Shown in pieces: positions 26,278-34,850 of a DNA stretch of 64,000 nucleotides; positions within the stretch are counted from its first letter, which is position 1, and the number at the start of each line of letters is the position of its first letter. The DNA is from Aminobacter niigataensis. Lineage in GTDB: Bacteria; Pseudomonadota; Alphaproteobacteria; Rhizobiales; Rhizobiaceae. The notes under the pieces are model-generated. The model saw only the letters and a list, made by a program, of their open reading frames with translations, was not told the DNA's origin and ran no database searches. The DNA is taken from NCBI RefSeq assembly GCF_014200015.1, contig NZ_JACHOT010000001.1:1798001-1862000 (forward strand), in the 5' to 3' direction. The position numbers and the translations under genes were made by a program.

Positions 26278-28386
26278 TCAGCCGGCCGGCCGGACCCAGA
26301 CCTTGTTGTCGTGAACCGCAGCACCACCATAGGGCGCCGGCGCGTCGGCACCGGTCAGCACATTGATGCCCTCGCCGCGTTCATGATCCGAATTCGGCCA
26401 GATGCCCTCGGCGATGACGACGCCGCGCCTGATCTTGTCGAACAGCCTGGCGTGCAGCACGACTTCGCCGCGTGTGTTGCCGATCTCGACCCGATCGCCA
26501 TTGGCTAGGCCGAGCGCCGCTGCGTCTTCCGAATGGATCAGCAACTCCGGCCGTCCCTCCTTCTCGCGCGACACCGGCGTCTCGGCGAAGGTCGAGTTGA
26601 GGAAATTGCGCGCCGGCGACGTCGCCAGCCGGAACGGGTGCTCGGCGTCCGCCACCTCGATCAGGTCGACATGATCGGGGAATTCCGGCAACTGCGCGAC
26701 TGGGCCGAAGATGCCCATGCTCTTCGGCGGCTTGTTGGGAGCGGTCCCACCGTTCCAATGCGGCTTGAAGCGGAACTTGCCGTCGGGATGGCCGAACCCC
26801 TTGAGGAAATGCGCATCCTCGAATTCCGGCTGCAGGTCGACCCATTTTTGTTCCTTGAACGTGTCGAAATCGCCGAGTCCCTTCTTCGCCAGCATGACGT
26901 CGATGTGTTCGCGCTCGGTCATGCCGAAGCCCGGCAGGTGCGCCACGCCCAGGCGCTTGCCAAGCTCCTCGACGACATAGTGGTTGGTGCGCGGACCTTC
27001 CGGCGGGTCGATCAGCTTCGGCCCGAGCGTGATGTGCTGGTTGCCACCGCCCTTGTAGATGTCGTCATGCTCGAGGAACATCGTCGCCGGCAGCACGACG
27101 TCGGCGACCTTCGCCGTGTCGGTCATGAACTGCTCGTGCACGCAGGAAAACAGATCGTCGCGCAGGAAACCCTGGCGCACCAGCCGCTGCTCGGGCGCGA
27201 CGTTCATCGGATTTGTGTTCTGGACCAGCAGCGCCGTCACCGGCGGGCCGCCGTAAAGCGCGTCCTCGGCGTTGGTCAGAACCGGGCCGATGCGCGAATG
27301 GTCGAGGTAGCGGATGTCGGGATCGCGAAACTTCGTGCCCTCCAACAGCTCGCCATTGAGCTTGAAGATGCCCGAATTGGAATGAAAGGCGCCGCCGCCT
27401 TCATACTGCCAGGCACCCGTCACCGCCGGGATCGACAGCGCAGCGTGCATGTTGACCGAACCGTTGCGCTGGCGCGAGAAGCCATAACCGAGGCGAAAGA
27501 AGGTCTTCCTGGTCGTGCCGACCAGGCGGGCGAAGGCCTCGATCTCGTCGACCGACAGGCCGGTGATTTCAGCTGCCCATTCCGGCGTCCTGTCGCGCAG
27601 ATGCGCCTCCAGGCCCTTGGGATCGTCGGTGTACGTCTCGAGATAGGCGCGGTCGGCAAAACCTTCGCGGAAAAGCACATGCATGACAGCGCAGGCCAGC
27701 GCTGCGTCGGTGCCGGGCTTCAGCACCAGGCCCATGTCGGCCTGCTTGAGCGTTGCCGTCTCGTAGATGTCGATGACGACGATCTTGGCGCCACGCTCCT
27801 TGCGAGCCTTGATCGCGTGGGTCATCACGTTGACCTGGGTGACGACCGCGTTGGTGCCCCAGATGACGACGCAATCGGACTTGGCCATCTCGCGCGGGTC
27901 GGAACCGCGCAGCGCACCGGTGCCCATCACATAGCCGGTCCAGGCCAGGTTGGTGCAGATCGAGCCGAAAAAACCCGAATATTTCTTGGCATGGCGCAGC
28001 CGCTCGATGCCGTCGCGCTGCACCAGCCCCATCGTGCCGGCATAAAAATAGGGCCAGACCGTCTCCGAGCCGTATTTTTCCTCCGCCGCGATGAATTTTT
28101 CCGCCACGAGGTCGAGCGCGGCCTCCCAACTCGCTTCCTTCCAGTTACCGTCGCCCTTGGCGCCGGCGCGGATCAGCGGCTTCAGCAAGCGGTCGGGATG
28201 GTGGACGCGGTCAGCATAGCGCGCAACCTTGGCGCAGACGACGCCAGCCGTATAGCTGTTGTCCTTGGCGCCGTGGACGCGACCGATGCGCTTGTCGTCG
28301 AGCAATTCGACATCGAGCGCACAGGTCGAGGGACAGTCATGCGGGCAGGCCGAATGGCCGATCCTGATCTTGGCGTGCTGGTTCAT
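26278..28386 (-). CDS. Molybdopterin-dependent oxidoreductase (DMSO reductase superfamily)
   Basis: Oxidoreductase of 702 residues. It has an N-terminal 4Fe-4S motif with C14, C18, C22 and C51 (ACPHDCPSTCALD), molybdopterin-binding domains (KSDCVVIWGTNAV, then later PATMFLEHDDIYKGGGNQH), and a C-terminal beta-barrel molydopterin-dinucleotide-binding domain. There is no twin-arginine signal, so it is cytosolic. Its substrate is unknown; relatives are annotated as formate-dehydrogenase-like or biotin/TMAO-type reductases. Cofactor genes moaD and moaE lie elsewhere in this window (34374-35105). A CDF metal exporter follows. Confidence 0.88.
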   Translation of the reverse strand: MNQHAKIRIGHSACPHDCPSTCALDVELLDDKRIGRVHGAKDNSYTAGVVCAKVARYADRVHHPDRLLKPLIRAGAKGDGNWKEASWEAALDLVAEKFIAAEEKYGSETVWPYFYAGTMGLVQRDGIERLRHAKKYSGFFGSICTNLAWTGYVMGTGALRGSDPREMAKSDCVVIWGTNAVVTQVNVMTHAIKARKERGAKIVVIDIYETATLKQADMGLVLKPGTDAALACAVMHVLFREGFADRAYLETYTDDPKGLEAHLRDRTPEWAAEITGLSVDEIEAFARLVGTTRKTFFRLGYGFSRQRNGSVNMHAALSIPAVTGAWQYEGGGAFHSNSGIFKLNGELLEGTKFRDPDIRYLDHSRIGPVLTNAEDALYGGPPVTALLVQNTNPMNVAPEQRLVRQGFLRDDLFSCVHEQFMTDTAKVADVVLPATMFLEHDDIYKGGGNQHITLGPKLIDPPEGPRTNHYVVEELGKRLGVAHLPGFGMTEREHIDVMLAKKGLGDFDTFKEQKWVDLQPEFEDAHFLKGFGHPDGKFRFKPHWNGGTAPNKPPKSMGIFGPVAQLPEFPDHVDLIEVADAEHPFRLATSPARNFLNSTFAETPVSREKEGRPELLIHSEDAAALGLANGDRVEIGNTRGEVVLHARLFDKIRRGVVIAEGIWPNSDHERGEGINVLTGADAPAPYGGAAVHDNKVWVRPAG

Positions 28387-28443
28387 GGCGCCCTTTTACC
28401 CTGATGTCGGCGCCGAGTGTAGGGCCAGCATGGAGCACTGACT

Positions 28444-28575
28444 TGCCCTCCCCCTTGTGGGGAGGGTCGGGGAGCGAGGATTGCGAAGCAAGGCGAGTAA
28501 GGCGGGGGAGATCCCACGGTCGCGATACCCCACCCCAGACCTTTGGTCCGACCCTCCCCACAAGAGGGAGGGTAA
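28444..28575. repeat. 132-bp intergenic inverted-repeat element
   Basis: The ends of this element are inverted copies: CCCTCCCCCTTGTGGGGAGG then GTCGG at 28446-28470, and its complement with one mismatch at 28548-28572. Each arm is itself a small hairpin (CCCTCCCC-cttgt-GGGGAGGG). The interior is G/C-rich and reads through no gene. It fills most of the 195 bp between the ABC-F gene and the molybdoprotein gene. This looks like the dispersed REP/MITE-like palindromes common in rhizobial intergenic DNA. Only one copy was seen in this window. Confidence 0.8.
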
Positions 28576-28581
28576 ACAGCC

Positions 28582-30459
28582 CTACTCGGCGATGCCTTCC
28601 TCATATTCGGCCGACATGGTCAGCCATTTTTCCTCATGGCCATTGAGCTGGGCGCCTAGCTGCGAGCGCTCCTTGGCAAGTTGCGTCGCCGTCGTCGGAT
28701 CTTTCTCATAGAGCTTCGGGTCGGCCAGTTGATCCTCGATGCTGTCGATGCGCTTGCGGATGCGGTCCATCAGCGCCTCGGTGGCGCGGATTTCCTTGGC
28801 CAGCGGCTCCATCGCTGCCCGGCGCGCGGCAGCCTCGCGGCGCTTGTCCGCCTTGGATGCCTTGTCGGCCTCGCGCTTTTCGCGCCGGTCGCCCGACACG
28901 CCGGTCACCAGCGTCTTGTAGTCCTCGAGATCGCCGTCGTACGGGTTGACCGAGCCATCCTTGACCAGCCACAGCCGGTCGGCCGTCGCCTCGAGCAGGT
29001 GGCGATCGTGGCTGATCAGGATCACCGCGCCCGGAAAGTCGTTGAGCGCCATGATCAACGCCTCACGACTATCGATATCCAGGTGGTTGGTCGGCTCGTC
29101 GAGGATGAACAGGTTCGGCCCGTCAAAGGCGGACAGCCCCATCAACAGCCGTGCCTTTTCGCCGCCGGAGAGGTCCTTGGCGGCGGTGTTCATCTTCTCG
29201 GTGGGAAGGCCGAACTGGGCGACGCGGGCGCGCACCTTCGATTCCGGCGCCTCCGGCATCAGCCGGCGCACGTGTTCGTAGGCGTTTTCCTCAGGCCTCA
29301 GATCGTCGAGCTGGTGCTGGGCAAAGATCGCAACCTTGAGGCCTGGCGCAATCGTCACCGAACCGGTCTCGGCCTTCAACCGGCCGGCCAGGAGCTTGGC
29401 GAAAGTCGACTTGCCGTTGCCGTTGGCGCCGAGAAGCGCGATGCGGTCGTCGGCGTCGATACGCAAAGTCATCTTCTTGAGGATCGGCTTGTCGGCCTGA
29501 TAGCCGACATTGACGCGATCAAGTGCTACGATCGGCGAGGCGACCGTCTTCACCGGTTCGGGGAAGCTGAACGGGCGCACATTGTCCTCCATCAGCGCCG
29601 CGATCGGTTTCATCTTCTCCAGCGCCTTGATGCGCGACTGCGCCTGTCGCGCCTTGGAAGCCTTGGCACGGAAGCGGTCGACGAATGACTGCAGATGCTT
29701 GCGCGCCGCCTCCTGCTTGACGCGGCCCTTCTCCTGCAACTCGCGCTGCTCGGCAAACTGACGCTCGAACTGATCATAGCCCCCGCGCCAGAAGGTCATC
29801 TTCTTCTGGTCGAGATGGACGATCGAATTGACCGCGCGGTTGAGCAGGTCGCGGTCGTGGCTGATCAGAAGCACGGTGTGGGGATATTTGGAGACGTAGT
29901 TCTCCAGCCACAGCGTGCCTTCGAGATCGAGATAGTTGGTCGGCTCGTCGAGCAGCAGAAGATCGGGTTCCGAAAACAGAACTGCCGCGAGCGCCACGCG
30001 CATGCGCCAGCCGCCGGAGAACGACGACGCTGGGCGGCGTTGCGCCTCATCGTCGAAGCCGAGACCGGCGAGAATGGTCGCTGCGCGCGACTCGGCCGAA
30101 TGCGCATCGATGTCCGCCAGGCGAATGTGGATCTCGGCGATGCGGTGCGGGTCGGTGGCCGTCTGCTCCTCGGCGAGAAGTGCCGTTCGCTCGACATCGG
30201 CCTTGAGCACGATCTCGATCAGCGGCTCCTCGGTGCCGGGCGCTTCCTGTGCCACCTGGCCGATGCGCGTGTTCTTGGGCAGGCTGATGCTGCCGCTTTC
30301 GGAACTGAAATCGCCTGTGATCGCCTTGAACAGCGTCGTCTTGCCGGTGCCGTTGCGGCCGACGAGGCCGGCCTTGGTGCCGGCAGGCAGGGTCAGCGAC
30401 GCATGGTCGAGAAGAAGGCGTCCGGCGATACGGAGGGAAAGATCATTGATAATAAGCAT
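28582..30459 (-). CDS. ABC-F family ATPase
   Basis: Soluble protein of 625 residues with two ABC ATPase domains and no membrane segment, the ABC-F pattern of ribosome-associated translation factors (Uup/YheS/EttA). Domain 1 has Walker A GLVGRNGTGKTT, signature SSFSGGWRMR and Walker B LLLLDEPTNYLDL. Domain 2 has GANGNGKST, DLSGGEKARLL and FILDEPTNHLD. The linker between them (about 240-320) is charged and helical, and a C-terminal coiled-coil of about 90 residues follows. The ATG at 30459 begins the conserved MLIINDLSLRI; the upstream open frame is non-homologous. Confidence 0.92.
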   Translation of the reverse strand: MLIINDLSLRIAGRLLLDHASLTLPAGTKAGLVGRNGTGKTTLFKAITGDFSSESGSISLPKNTRIGQVAQEAPGTEEPLIEIVLKADVERTALLAEEQTATDPHRIAEIHIRLADIDAHSAESRAATILAGLGFDDEAQRRPASSFSGGWRMRVALAAVLFSEPDLLLLDEPTNYLDLEGTLWLENYVSKYPHTVLLISHDRDLLNRAVNSIVHLDQKKMTFWRGGYDQFERQFAEQRELQEKGRVKQEAARKHLQSFVDRFRAKASKARQAQSRIKALEKMKPIAALMEDNVRPFSFPEPVKTVASPIVALDRVNVGYQADKPILKKMTLRIDADDRIALLGANGNGKSTFAKLLAGRLKAETGSVTIAPGLKVAIFAQHQLDDLRPEENAYEHVRRLMPEAPESKVRARVAQFGLPTEKMNTAAKDLSGGEKARLLMGLSAFDGPNLFILDEPTNHLDIDSREALIMALNDFPGAVILISHDRHLLEATADRLWLVKDGSVNPYDGDLEDYKTLVTGVSGDRREKREADKASKADKRREAAARRAAMEPLAKEIRATEALMDRIRKRIDSIEDQLADPKLYEKDPTTATQLAKERSQLGAQLNGHEEKWLTMSAEYEEGIAE

Positions 30460-30553
30460 GGCGGCGGTTTTGGCGGAGAGTTGCAGCAATGGCAAGGGTG
30501 CGCGGCGCACGTTAGACGCAACGCATGGTCGAAAACGCGATAGCTGCGTTGCT

Positions 30554-30652
30554 TCAGGCGAAAGCCGGCCTTGCAGCACGGAGGAGCGCGTCGCCAGCGA
30601 GCGCAAACAAGACAGCACTGCCTGCCGACAGGATGGCGAAGAGCATGAACAT
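30554..30652 (-). CDS. Possible 32-residue single-span membrane peptide
   Basis: A very short reading frame (starts MFMLFAILSAGSAVLFALAG) with one hydrophobic segment and a charged or small-residue tail. The ATG has GAAGG seven bases upstream. It lies just beyond the terminator of the glycine-rich protein gene and upstream of the ABC-F gene, so it would need its own promoter or read-through. The composition is compatible with a real small membrane peptide, but chance cannot be excluded. Confidence 0.3.
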   Translation of the reverse strand: MFMLFAILSAGSAVLFALAGDALLRAARPAFA

Positions 30653-30663
30653 GCACACCTTCG

Positions 30664-30695
30664 GAAAACGAAACGGCCCGCAGATCGCGGGCCGT
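30664..30695 (-). terminator. Rho-independent terminator of the glycine-rich protein gene
   Basis: On the minus strand ACGGCCCGC and GCGGGCCGT form a perfect 9-bp GC-rich stem with a 5-base loop, followed by TTCGTTTTCC. It begins 23 bp after the stop codon of the glycine-rich gene. Confidence 0.8.
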
Positions 30696-30717
30696 CCGCA
30701 AAATCTGGTTGGGCGCC

Positions 30718-31374
30718 TCAGCGGCTGGCGGTGCGCAGCAACTTGCACAATTCGCGCAGGTCGCTTTCGAAGGCCATCGGGTTCGACAGCACCATCTTGC
30801 AGCGCTTGACGTAGGCCGCGATCTGCCCTGCCGACATGCCGTTGACTACACCGGGGTTCACACCAGGAATGCCCGGGCCTCCAGGTCCGCCGGGGCCACC
30901 AGGGCCGGCGATGCCGGGACCGCCGACATTGACACCGAGATCGAGCAGCGTATTGCCGCCCAGTCCGACATTGGTGCTGACCTTGGCCAGGCTGCCGCTG
31001 CCACCGACATTGGCGCCGAGATTGGCATTGAGCCCGCTCGAGCCGCCAACCGTGGCATTGGCCTTGGCATCGACCAGACCTTTGTTGCCGCCCACGTTCG
31101 CGCCGACATTGGCATTGATGCCCCTCGAGCCGCCGACCGAGGCGCTGACATCCGCGCCGGCAAGCCCCTTGCTGCCGCCGCTGCCCAGGCCAACGTCTGC
31201 GTTGACGCCGCCCGATCCGCCCACCGTCGCGCCGATGCCCTTGGAGTCGACCGAGACGCCTAGGCCGCCACTACGGCTGCCGATCTCGAGTGCGGTCGCA
31301 GGCAGGCTCAACGCGGCAAGGACGACGCCCCCTGCCAGAGCTTTCACCAGAGTCCTTGAACAACAATAGGCCAT
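30718..31374 (-). CDS. Exported glycine-rich repeat protein with collagen-like segment
   Basis: Protein of 218 residues with a signal peptide (about 1-29). Residues 45-152 are low-complexity Gly/Asn/Val/Ala sequence made of about four units; the two clearest are 29 residues each (68-96 and 97-125), both ending NANxGANVGG. Then follows a collagen-like run (GPGGPGGPGGPGIPG, about 157-171). A C-terminal module of about 45 residues has two cysteines that could form a disulfide. Ribosome-binding site GGGAGAAGG, own terminator. A surface, matrix or cell-envelope structural protein is plausible. I do not recognise the family well enough to name it. Confidence 0.75.
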   Translation of the reverse strand: MAYCCSRTLVKALAGGVVLAALSLPATALEIGSRSGGLGVSVDSKGIGATVGGSGGVNADVGLGSGGSKGLAGADVSASVGGSRGINANVGANVGGNKGLVDAKANATVGGSSGLNANLGANVGGSGSLAKVSTNVGLGGNTLLDLGVNVGGPGIAGPGGPGGPGGPGIPGVNPGVVNGMSAGQIAAYVKRCKMVLSNPMAFESDLRELCKLLRTASR

Positions 31375-31480
31375 GTCCTTCTCCCTGTAGTTGCCAAACG
31401 TAGCAACCAGTCACCTGAAACCGGCTGCACTTCGACTAACGCTACAACCCAGGAATAAGTTTCAGCGATTTCTGATTTTC

Positions 31481-31497
31481 CGTAGATTTTCTCTACG
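31481..31497. promoter_or_regulatory. Palindrome and AT-rich DNA upstream of the glycine-rich gene
   Basis: CGTAGA-TTTTC-TCTACG is a 6-bp-arm inverted repeat about 107 bp upstream of the glycine-rich protein gene. It is followed by strikingly AT-rich DNA (31530-31572), unusual for this GC-rich genome. Candidate operator and upstream promoter element for that gene. Confidence 0.35.
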
Positions 31498-31579
31498 TCG
31501 TCGGCCATCACTACTTGCGAGAGTAAATACTCCAATGATTTTTATATTTCATATTTAAAATATAAAATTTAGCTCTATT

Positions 31580-32116
31580 TCAAGCAAACGCCCTGCCATC
31601 TTCCGTTCTCTGGAATTGAATGAGGTCGAGGCCGACCGACTCCCGACCGAGAACTGTCAGGATCATATGGGCCTGTCCGCGATGGTGGGTCTGGTGATTG
31701 AAGAGGTGAACCAGCGCTGGCGCCAGCCGCTGCGAAATGGTGCGCATGTCGGTGACGGTCATGTAGGTGAAGCGGCCGGCAAATGCCGCATCGCTGAGCG
31801 AGCCGATCCATTCCACGATGCGTTGGTCCTCGGCCTTGCGTGCCACCCGCAGCCTGTCGAAGTCGGCATGGACGATCGTATCCAGCGCCGCGGGCGCATC
31901 GCCTTCGCCGGTGAAGCGCTTCATCCAGATGCGGTCAGCGACCAGGAGGTGGTTCAGCGTGCCTCTCATCGACTTGAAGAAAGCGCCGGTGTCGCGGGCG
32001 AACTGTTCTTCATCGAGGGCGGACGCGGCCTCGTAAATCCGCTCGTTGGCCCATTGATTGTAGGCGGCCAACATCATGAAATACTGCTTCATCTGATATC
32101 CTTCGGCGCTTCGCAT
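31580..32116 (-). CDS. DinB-family protein
   Basis: Four-helix-bundle DinB/YfiT-like protein of 178 residues, probably a metal-dependent hydrolase or thiol transferase. The family histidines are present: H56 in LNHLLVADRIW and a cluster H141, H144, H145 and H150 in NHQTHHRGQAH. The ATG at 32116 is supported by GGAGGG five bases upstream. A second ATG at 32092 (MKQYFMMLAAYN) with AAGGAT is closer to the usual family start, so the first eight residues are uncertain. It is divergent from a GST gene 35 bp away. No substrate known. Confidence 0.83.
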   Translation of the reverse strand: MRSAEGYQMKQYFMMLAAYNQWANERIYEAASALDEEQFARDTGAFFKSMRGTLNHLLVADRIWMKRFTGEGDAPAALDTIVHADFDRLRVARKAEDQRIVEWIGSLSDAAFAGRFTYMTVTDMRTISQRLAPALVHLFNHQTHHRGQAHMILTVLGRESVGLDLIQFQRTEDGRAFA

Positions 32117-32151
32117 TCAATCCCTCCTTACTACAGCCCACCGGGAACCCA

Positions 32152-32844
32152 ATGACCATTTTGCTCTATGATCTTGTCGGCAGCGACGCCGCCCGCCCCT
32201 TCAGCCCGCACTGCTGGAAAGTGGCGATGGCATTGGCCCACAAGGGGCTCGACTATCGCGCAGTGCCGACGCGTTTCCTCGAAGTACGCGGAATAGAAGG
32301 CGGCGCGTCGTCGACCATCCCGGTCATCCGCGACGGCAACAAGGTCGTGTCCGATTCCTTCGCCATCGCGCTCCATCTCGAAGAAGCCTATCCCGACCGG
32401 CCGACGCTGTTTGGCGGCAAGGGCGGCCAGGCGCATGCACGCTTCATCGAGCGCTGGTCGCAGTTGACCATCCACCCCTATCTCGGCGTGACCGCCCTCG
32501 GTGCCCTGCACGGCATGCAGGACGAGGCCAATGCAAGCTATTTCCGCCACAGTCGCGAGGCGCGCTACGGCAAACCGCTGGAGGAGGTGACGGCAGGACG
32601 CGACGCCGGCCTCTCCGCCTTCCGTGCGTCGCTCGAACCGCTGCGCAGCATGCTGACCTATCAGCCGTGGATCGGCGGCGACGGCCCGCTGTTTGCCGAC
32701 TACATCGTCTTCGGGGCATTCCAGTGGGTGCGCATCGCCACGACATTCCAATCAATCGATGCGGATGACCCCATCGCAGAGTGGTTCGGCCGCTGCCTCG
32801 ATCTCCATGCGGGTCTCGGACACCGGGTGCCAGCGGCAGCCTGA
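32152..32844 (+). CDS. Glutathione S-transferase family protein
   Basis: Cytosolic GST of 230 residues. The thioredoxin-like N-terminal half has the active-site region [20 protein letters not shown] (about 15-34), the cis-proline motif STIPVIRDG and the glutathione-binding segment [14 protein letters not shown]. The helical C-terminal domain ends near DLHAGLGHR. It is divergent from the DinB gene and precedes ndk by 73 bp. Substrate unknown. Confidence 0.87.
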   Translation: MTILLYDLVGSDAARPFSPHCWKVAMALAHKGLDYRAVPTRFLEVRGIEGGASSTIPVIRDGNKVVSDSFAIALHLEEAYPDRPTLFGGKGGQAHARFIERWSQLTIHPYLGVTALGALHGMQDEANASYFRHSREARYGKPLEEVTAGRDAGLSAFRASLEPLRSMLTYQPWIGGDGPLFADYIVFGAFQWVRIATTFQSIDADDPIAEWFGRCLDLHAGLGHRVPAAA

Positions 32845-32917
32845 CCCCTTGGCAATGCGGCGGGCGGCCTGTATAGAGCCCGCCACACTGCAAATCCCCA
32901 TATCACAAGGACCTACC

Positions 32918-33340
32918 ATGGCGATCGAACGCACATTTTCGATGATCAAGCCGGACGCAACCAGGCGCAACCTGACCGGCGCCATCACCAAGATGCTTGA
33001 AGATGCCGGCCTGCGCGTCGTCGCTTCCAAGCGCGTGTGGATGAGCCGCCGCGAGGCCGAGGGCTTCTACGCCGTCCACAAGGAACGCCCCTTCTTCGGC
33101 GAGCTGGTCGAGTTCATGTCGTCGGCCCCGACGATCGTCCAGGTTCTCGAAGGCGAGAATGCGATTGCCAAGAACCGCGAAGTGATGGGTGCCACCAATC
33201 CGGCCAACGCTGCCGAAGGCACCATCCGCAAGGTCCACGCCCTGTCGATCGGCGAGAACTCGGTGCACGGCTCCGACGCTCCGGAGACCGCTGCCGAAGA
33301 GATCGCCTACTGGTTCTCGGGCACCGAGGTCGTCGGCTGA
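32918..33340 (+). CDS. ndk: Nucleoside diphosphate kinase
   Basis: Enzyme of 140 residues that equilibrates nucleoside di- and triphosphates by ping-pong phosphotransfer. The phosphorylated active-site histidine is H117 in [22 protein letters not shown] at the N-terminus and [14 protein letters not shown] are strict family motifs, and length is standard. A strong terminator follows 35 bp after the stop. Confidence 0.98.
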   Translation: MAIERTFSMIKPDATRRNLTGAITKMLEDAGLRVVASKRVWMSRREAEGFYAVHKERPFFGELVEFMSSAPTIVQVLEGENAIAKNREVMGATNPANAAEGTIRKVHALSIGENSVHGSDAPETAAEEIAYWFSGTEVVG

Positions 33341-33375
33341 TTTAGCCGCGGCTCTCAAGCCACTGACAAAGAATC

Positions 33376-33405
33376 AAAAAGCCGGGGTTTGCACCCCGGC
33401 TTTTT
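33376..33405 (+). terminator. Terminator after ndk
   Basis: AAAAAGCCGGGG and CCCCGGCTTTTT form a perfect 12-bp stem with a 6-base loop, followed by CTTTG. The symmetric A- and T-runs allow it to act on both strands, ending ndk and the convergent YbaY-META gene. Confidence 0.92.
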
Positions 33406-33486
33406 CTTTGTTTTGAAGAATACACCCCATACCGCAAGACCAGCTATTTCAACGGCTTGGAGTGAAACGCCGAGAAAACGATTCAA

Positions 33487-34251
33487 TCAGCCGGCGACGA
33501 AACGGACGATGTCCTTGCCGTCCTTGTCGGCCAGGACCAGCTTGCCTGCCTCGATACGGAAAGCGGCGGCACGGCCAAGCGCCTCGTGGAACTTGTGCTC
33601 CTGATCCATGGCCGCCTGCTCGCACGCCATCTGCGTCGAGCCCACCTGTCCGAACTCGATCTTGCTGCCGTCGATCTTGGCGCTGCCGAAATAGCCGTTG
33701 CAGCCGCCGCGACCCGAAACCTTGCCGTCCTTGCCGATGCGCAGCGTCGACTTGGCCTTCTCGCTGACCGCTGCGCCGCCGATGTCTTGCGCCACCCAAT
33801 CGCGATCGAAGATGCTTTCTTCCTCGGTAGCGCTCGACTGGCGGACCATCTTGACCATCATCGTCTGCGGGCCGGCAGTCAGCGGATCGAGCGCGTGGCG
33901 CTCGTCATTGATGAACCACAGCTGGCCATCGACGCTGATGCGTGCCTGCAAGGCATAGGTCATGTTGGTCTTGATAGCCGTTGGATCGAAGGGAATCGCA
34001 AACTTGATCGGCACCTGGCCTGCCGGATCGATCTTCTGCTCGCCGAGTATTTTGGCTGGGGCATCGGCAAGGGAGACGTCGGCAAGCTGCACCTCAAGCA
34101 CCGCGTTCGGCGGCAGGGCGATGCGCTCGCGATAGAACACCTCCCCCGTGACCGAACTCTCGTCGGCCGTAGCCATGGCCGGAACCGCCAGCATGCCGAT
34201 CACCAGCGGCGCGAAGCCGAAGACAAGGAATTCCGCGAGTTTGCCGATCAT
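33487..34251 (-). CDS. YbaY-META domain exported protein
   Basis: Exported protein of 254 residues with a signal peptide (about 1-29, MLAVPAMATA). It combines a YbaY-like beta-sandwich domain (about 32-135, with EVFYRERIALPPNAVLEVQL) and a C-terminal META/HslJ domain (about 145-250). The META domain contains GRGGCNGYFGS and STQMACEQAAMDQE, each with one cysteine as is usual for META. Such fusions are likely periplasmic or outer-membrane associated stress proteins. No lipobox was seen. Strong ribosome-binding site GGGGAGA. Convergent with ndk. Confidence 0.85.
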   Translation of the reverse strand: MIGKLAEFLVFGFAPLVIGMLAVPAMATADESSVTGEVFYRERIALPPNAVLEVQLADVSLADAPAKILGEQKIDPAGQVPIKFAIPFDPTAIKTNMTYALQARISVDGQLWFINDERHALDPLTAGPQTMMVKMVRQSSATEEESIFDRDWVAQDIGGAAVSEKAKSTLRIGKDGKVSGRGGCNGYFGSAKIDGSKIEFGQVGSTQMACEQAAMDQEHKFHEALGRAAAFRIEAGKLVLADKDGKDIVRFVAG

Positions 34252-34373
34252 GGCTTTCTCCCCACTGCGTTGTTGCCGAGACGTGCCGCGCCGGGGCGCG
34301 CCGTTTCGCGATTGAAGCTACAAAGGATTGCGGTGGTTCCAAGGCCGCGAGCGCCTATCGCCGCAGCCATCCG

Positions 34374-34847
34374 TCAGCGCCCGGCCCAGCGGGCTGCCGC
34401 GATCTCATCGCTTTCCTTGGCGTCCACCCAGCCGCCCTCGCTGCCATCGATGCGATGTTCCTTCTTCCAGAAGGGCGCACGCGACTTGAGGTAGTCCATC
34501 AGGAAGCTCGCCGCCTCGAAGGCCGCCTGCCGATGCGTTGATGCGGCAACCACCAGCACGATGTTCTCGCCGGGTCGGATTCGGCCAAAGCGATGGATGG
34601 CGGTGATGCCGGCCAATGGCCAGCGCTCGATCGCCTCGCTTGCAATCCGCGCGATCTCGGCCTCGGCCATGCCGGGGTAGTGCTCCAGTTCGAGCGCTGA
34701 AAGCGTCCCTGCCTCGTCGCGGCAAAGGCCCGTGAACGTGACGACTGCGCCGACGTCGGCCCTGCCCTGCGTCAGCCTGGCGATCTCGGCGGCGACGTCG
34801 AAATCGGCTGCCTGGATGCGCACCATCGGCACGACAGCGGCGCTCAT
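34374..34847 (-). CDS. moaE: Molybdopterin synthase large subunit MoaE
   Basis: Catalytic subunit (157 residues) that, with MoaD thiocarboxylate, inserts the dithiolene sulfurs into precursor Z to give molybdopterin. Motifs: VVTFTGLCRDE, LELEHYPGM, ITAIHRFGRIRPGEN and the lysine-containing SRAPFWKKEH near the C-terminus. It lies 3 bp after moaD, the order expected for the complex. It supplies cofactor to enzymes such as the molybdoprotein at 26278-28386. Confidence 0.95.
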   Translation of the reverse strand: MSAAVVPMVRIQAADFDVAAEIARLTQGRADVGAVVTFTGLCRDEAGTLSALELEHYPGMAEAEIARIASEAIERWPLAGITAIHRFGRIRPGENIVLVVAASTHRQAAFEAASFLMDYLKSRAPFWKKEHRIDGSEGGWVDAKESDEIAAARWAGR

Positions 34848-34850
34848 GGC

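Noticed and set aside
30836-31369. Proline-rich frame on the plus strand opposite the glycine-rich gene
   Set aside because: Glycine codons read in the complement become proline and threonine; the true gene has a signal peptide, ribosome-binding site and terminator on the minus strand.
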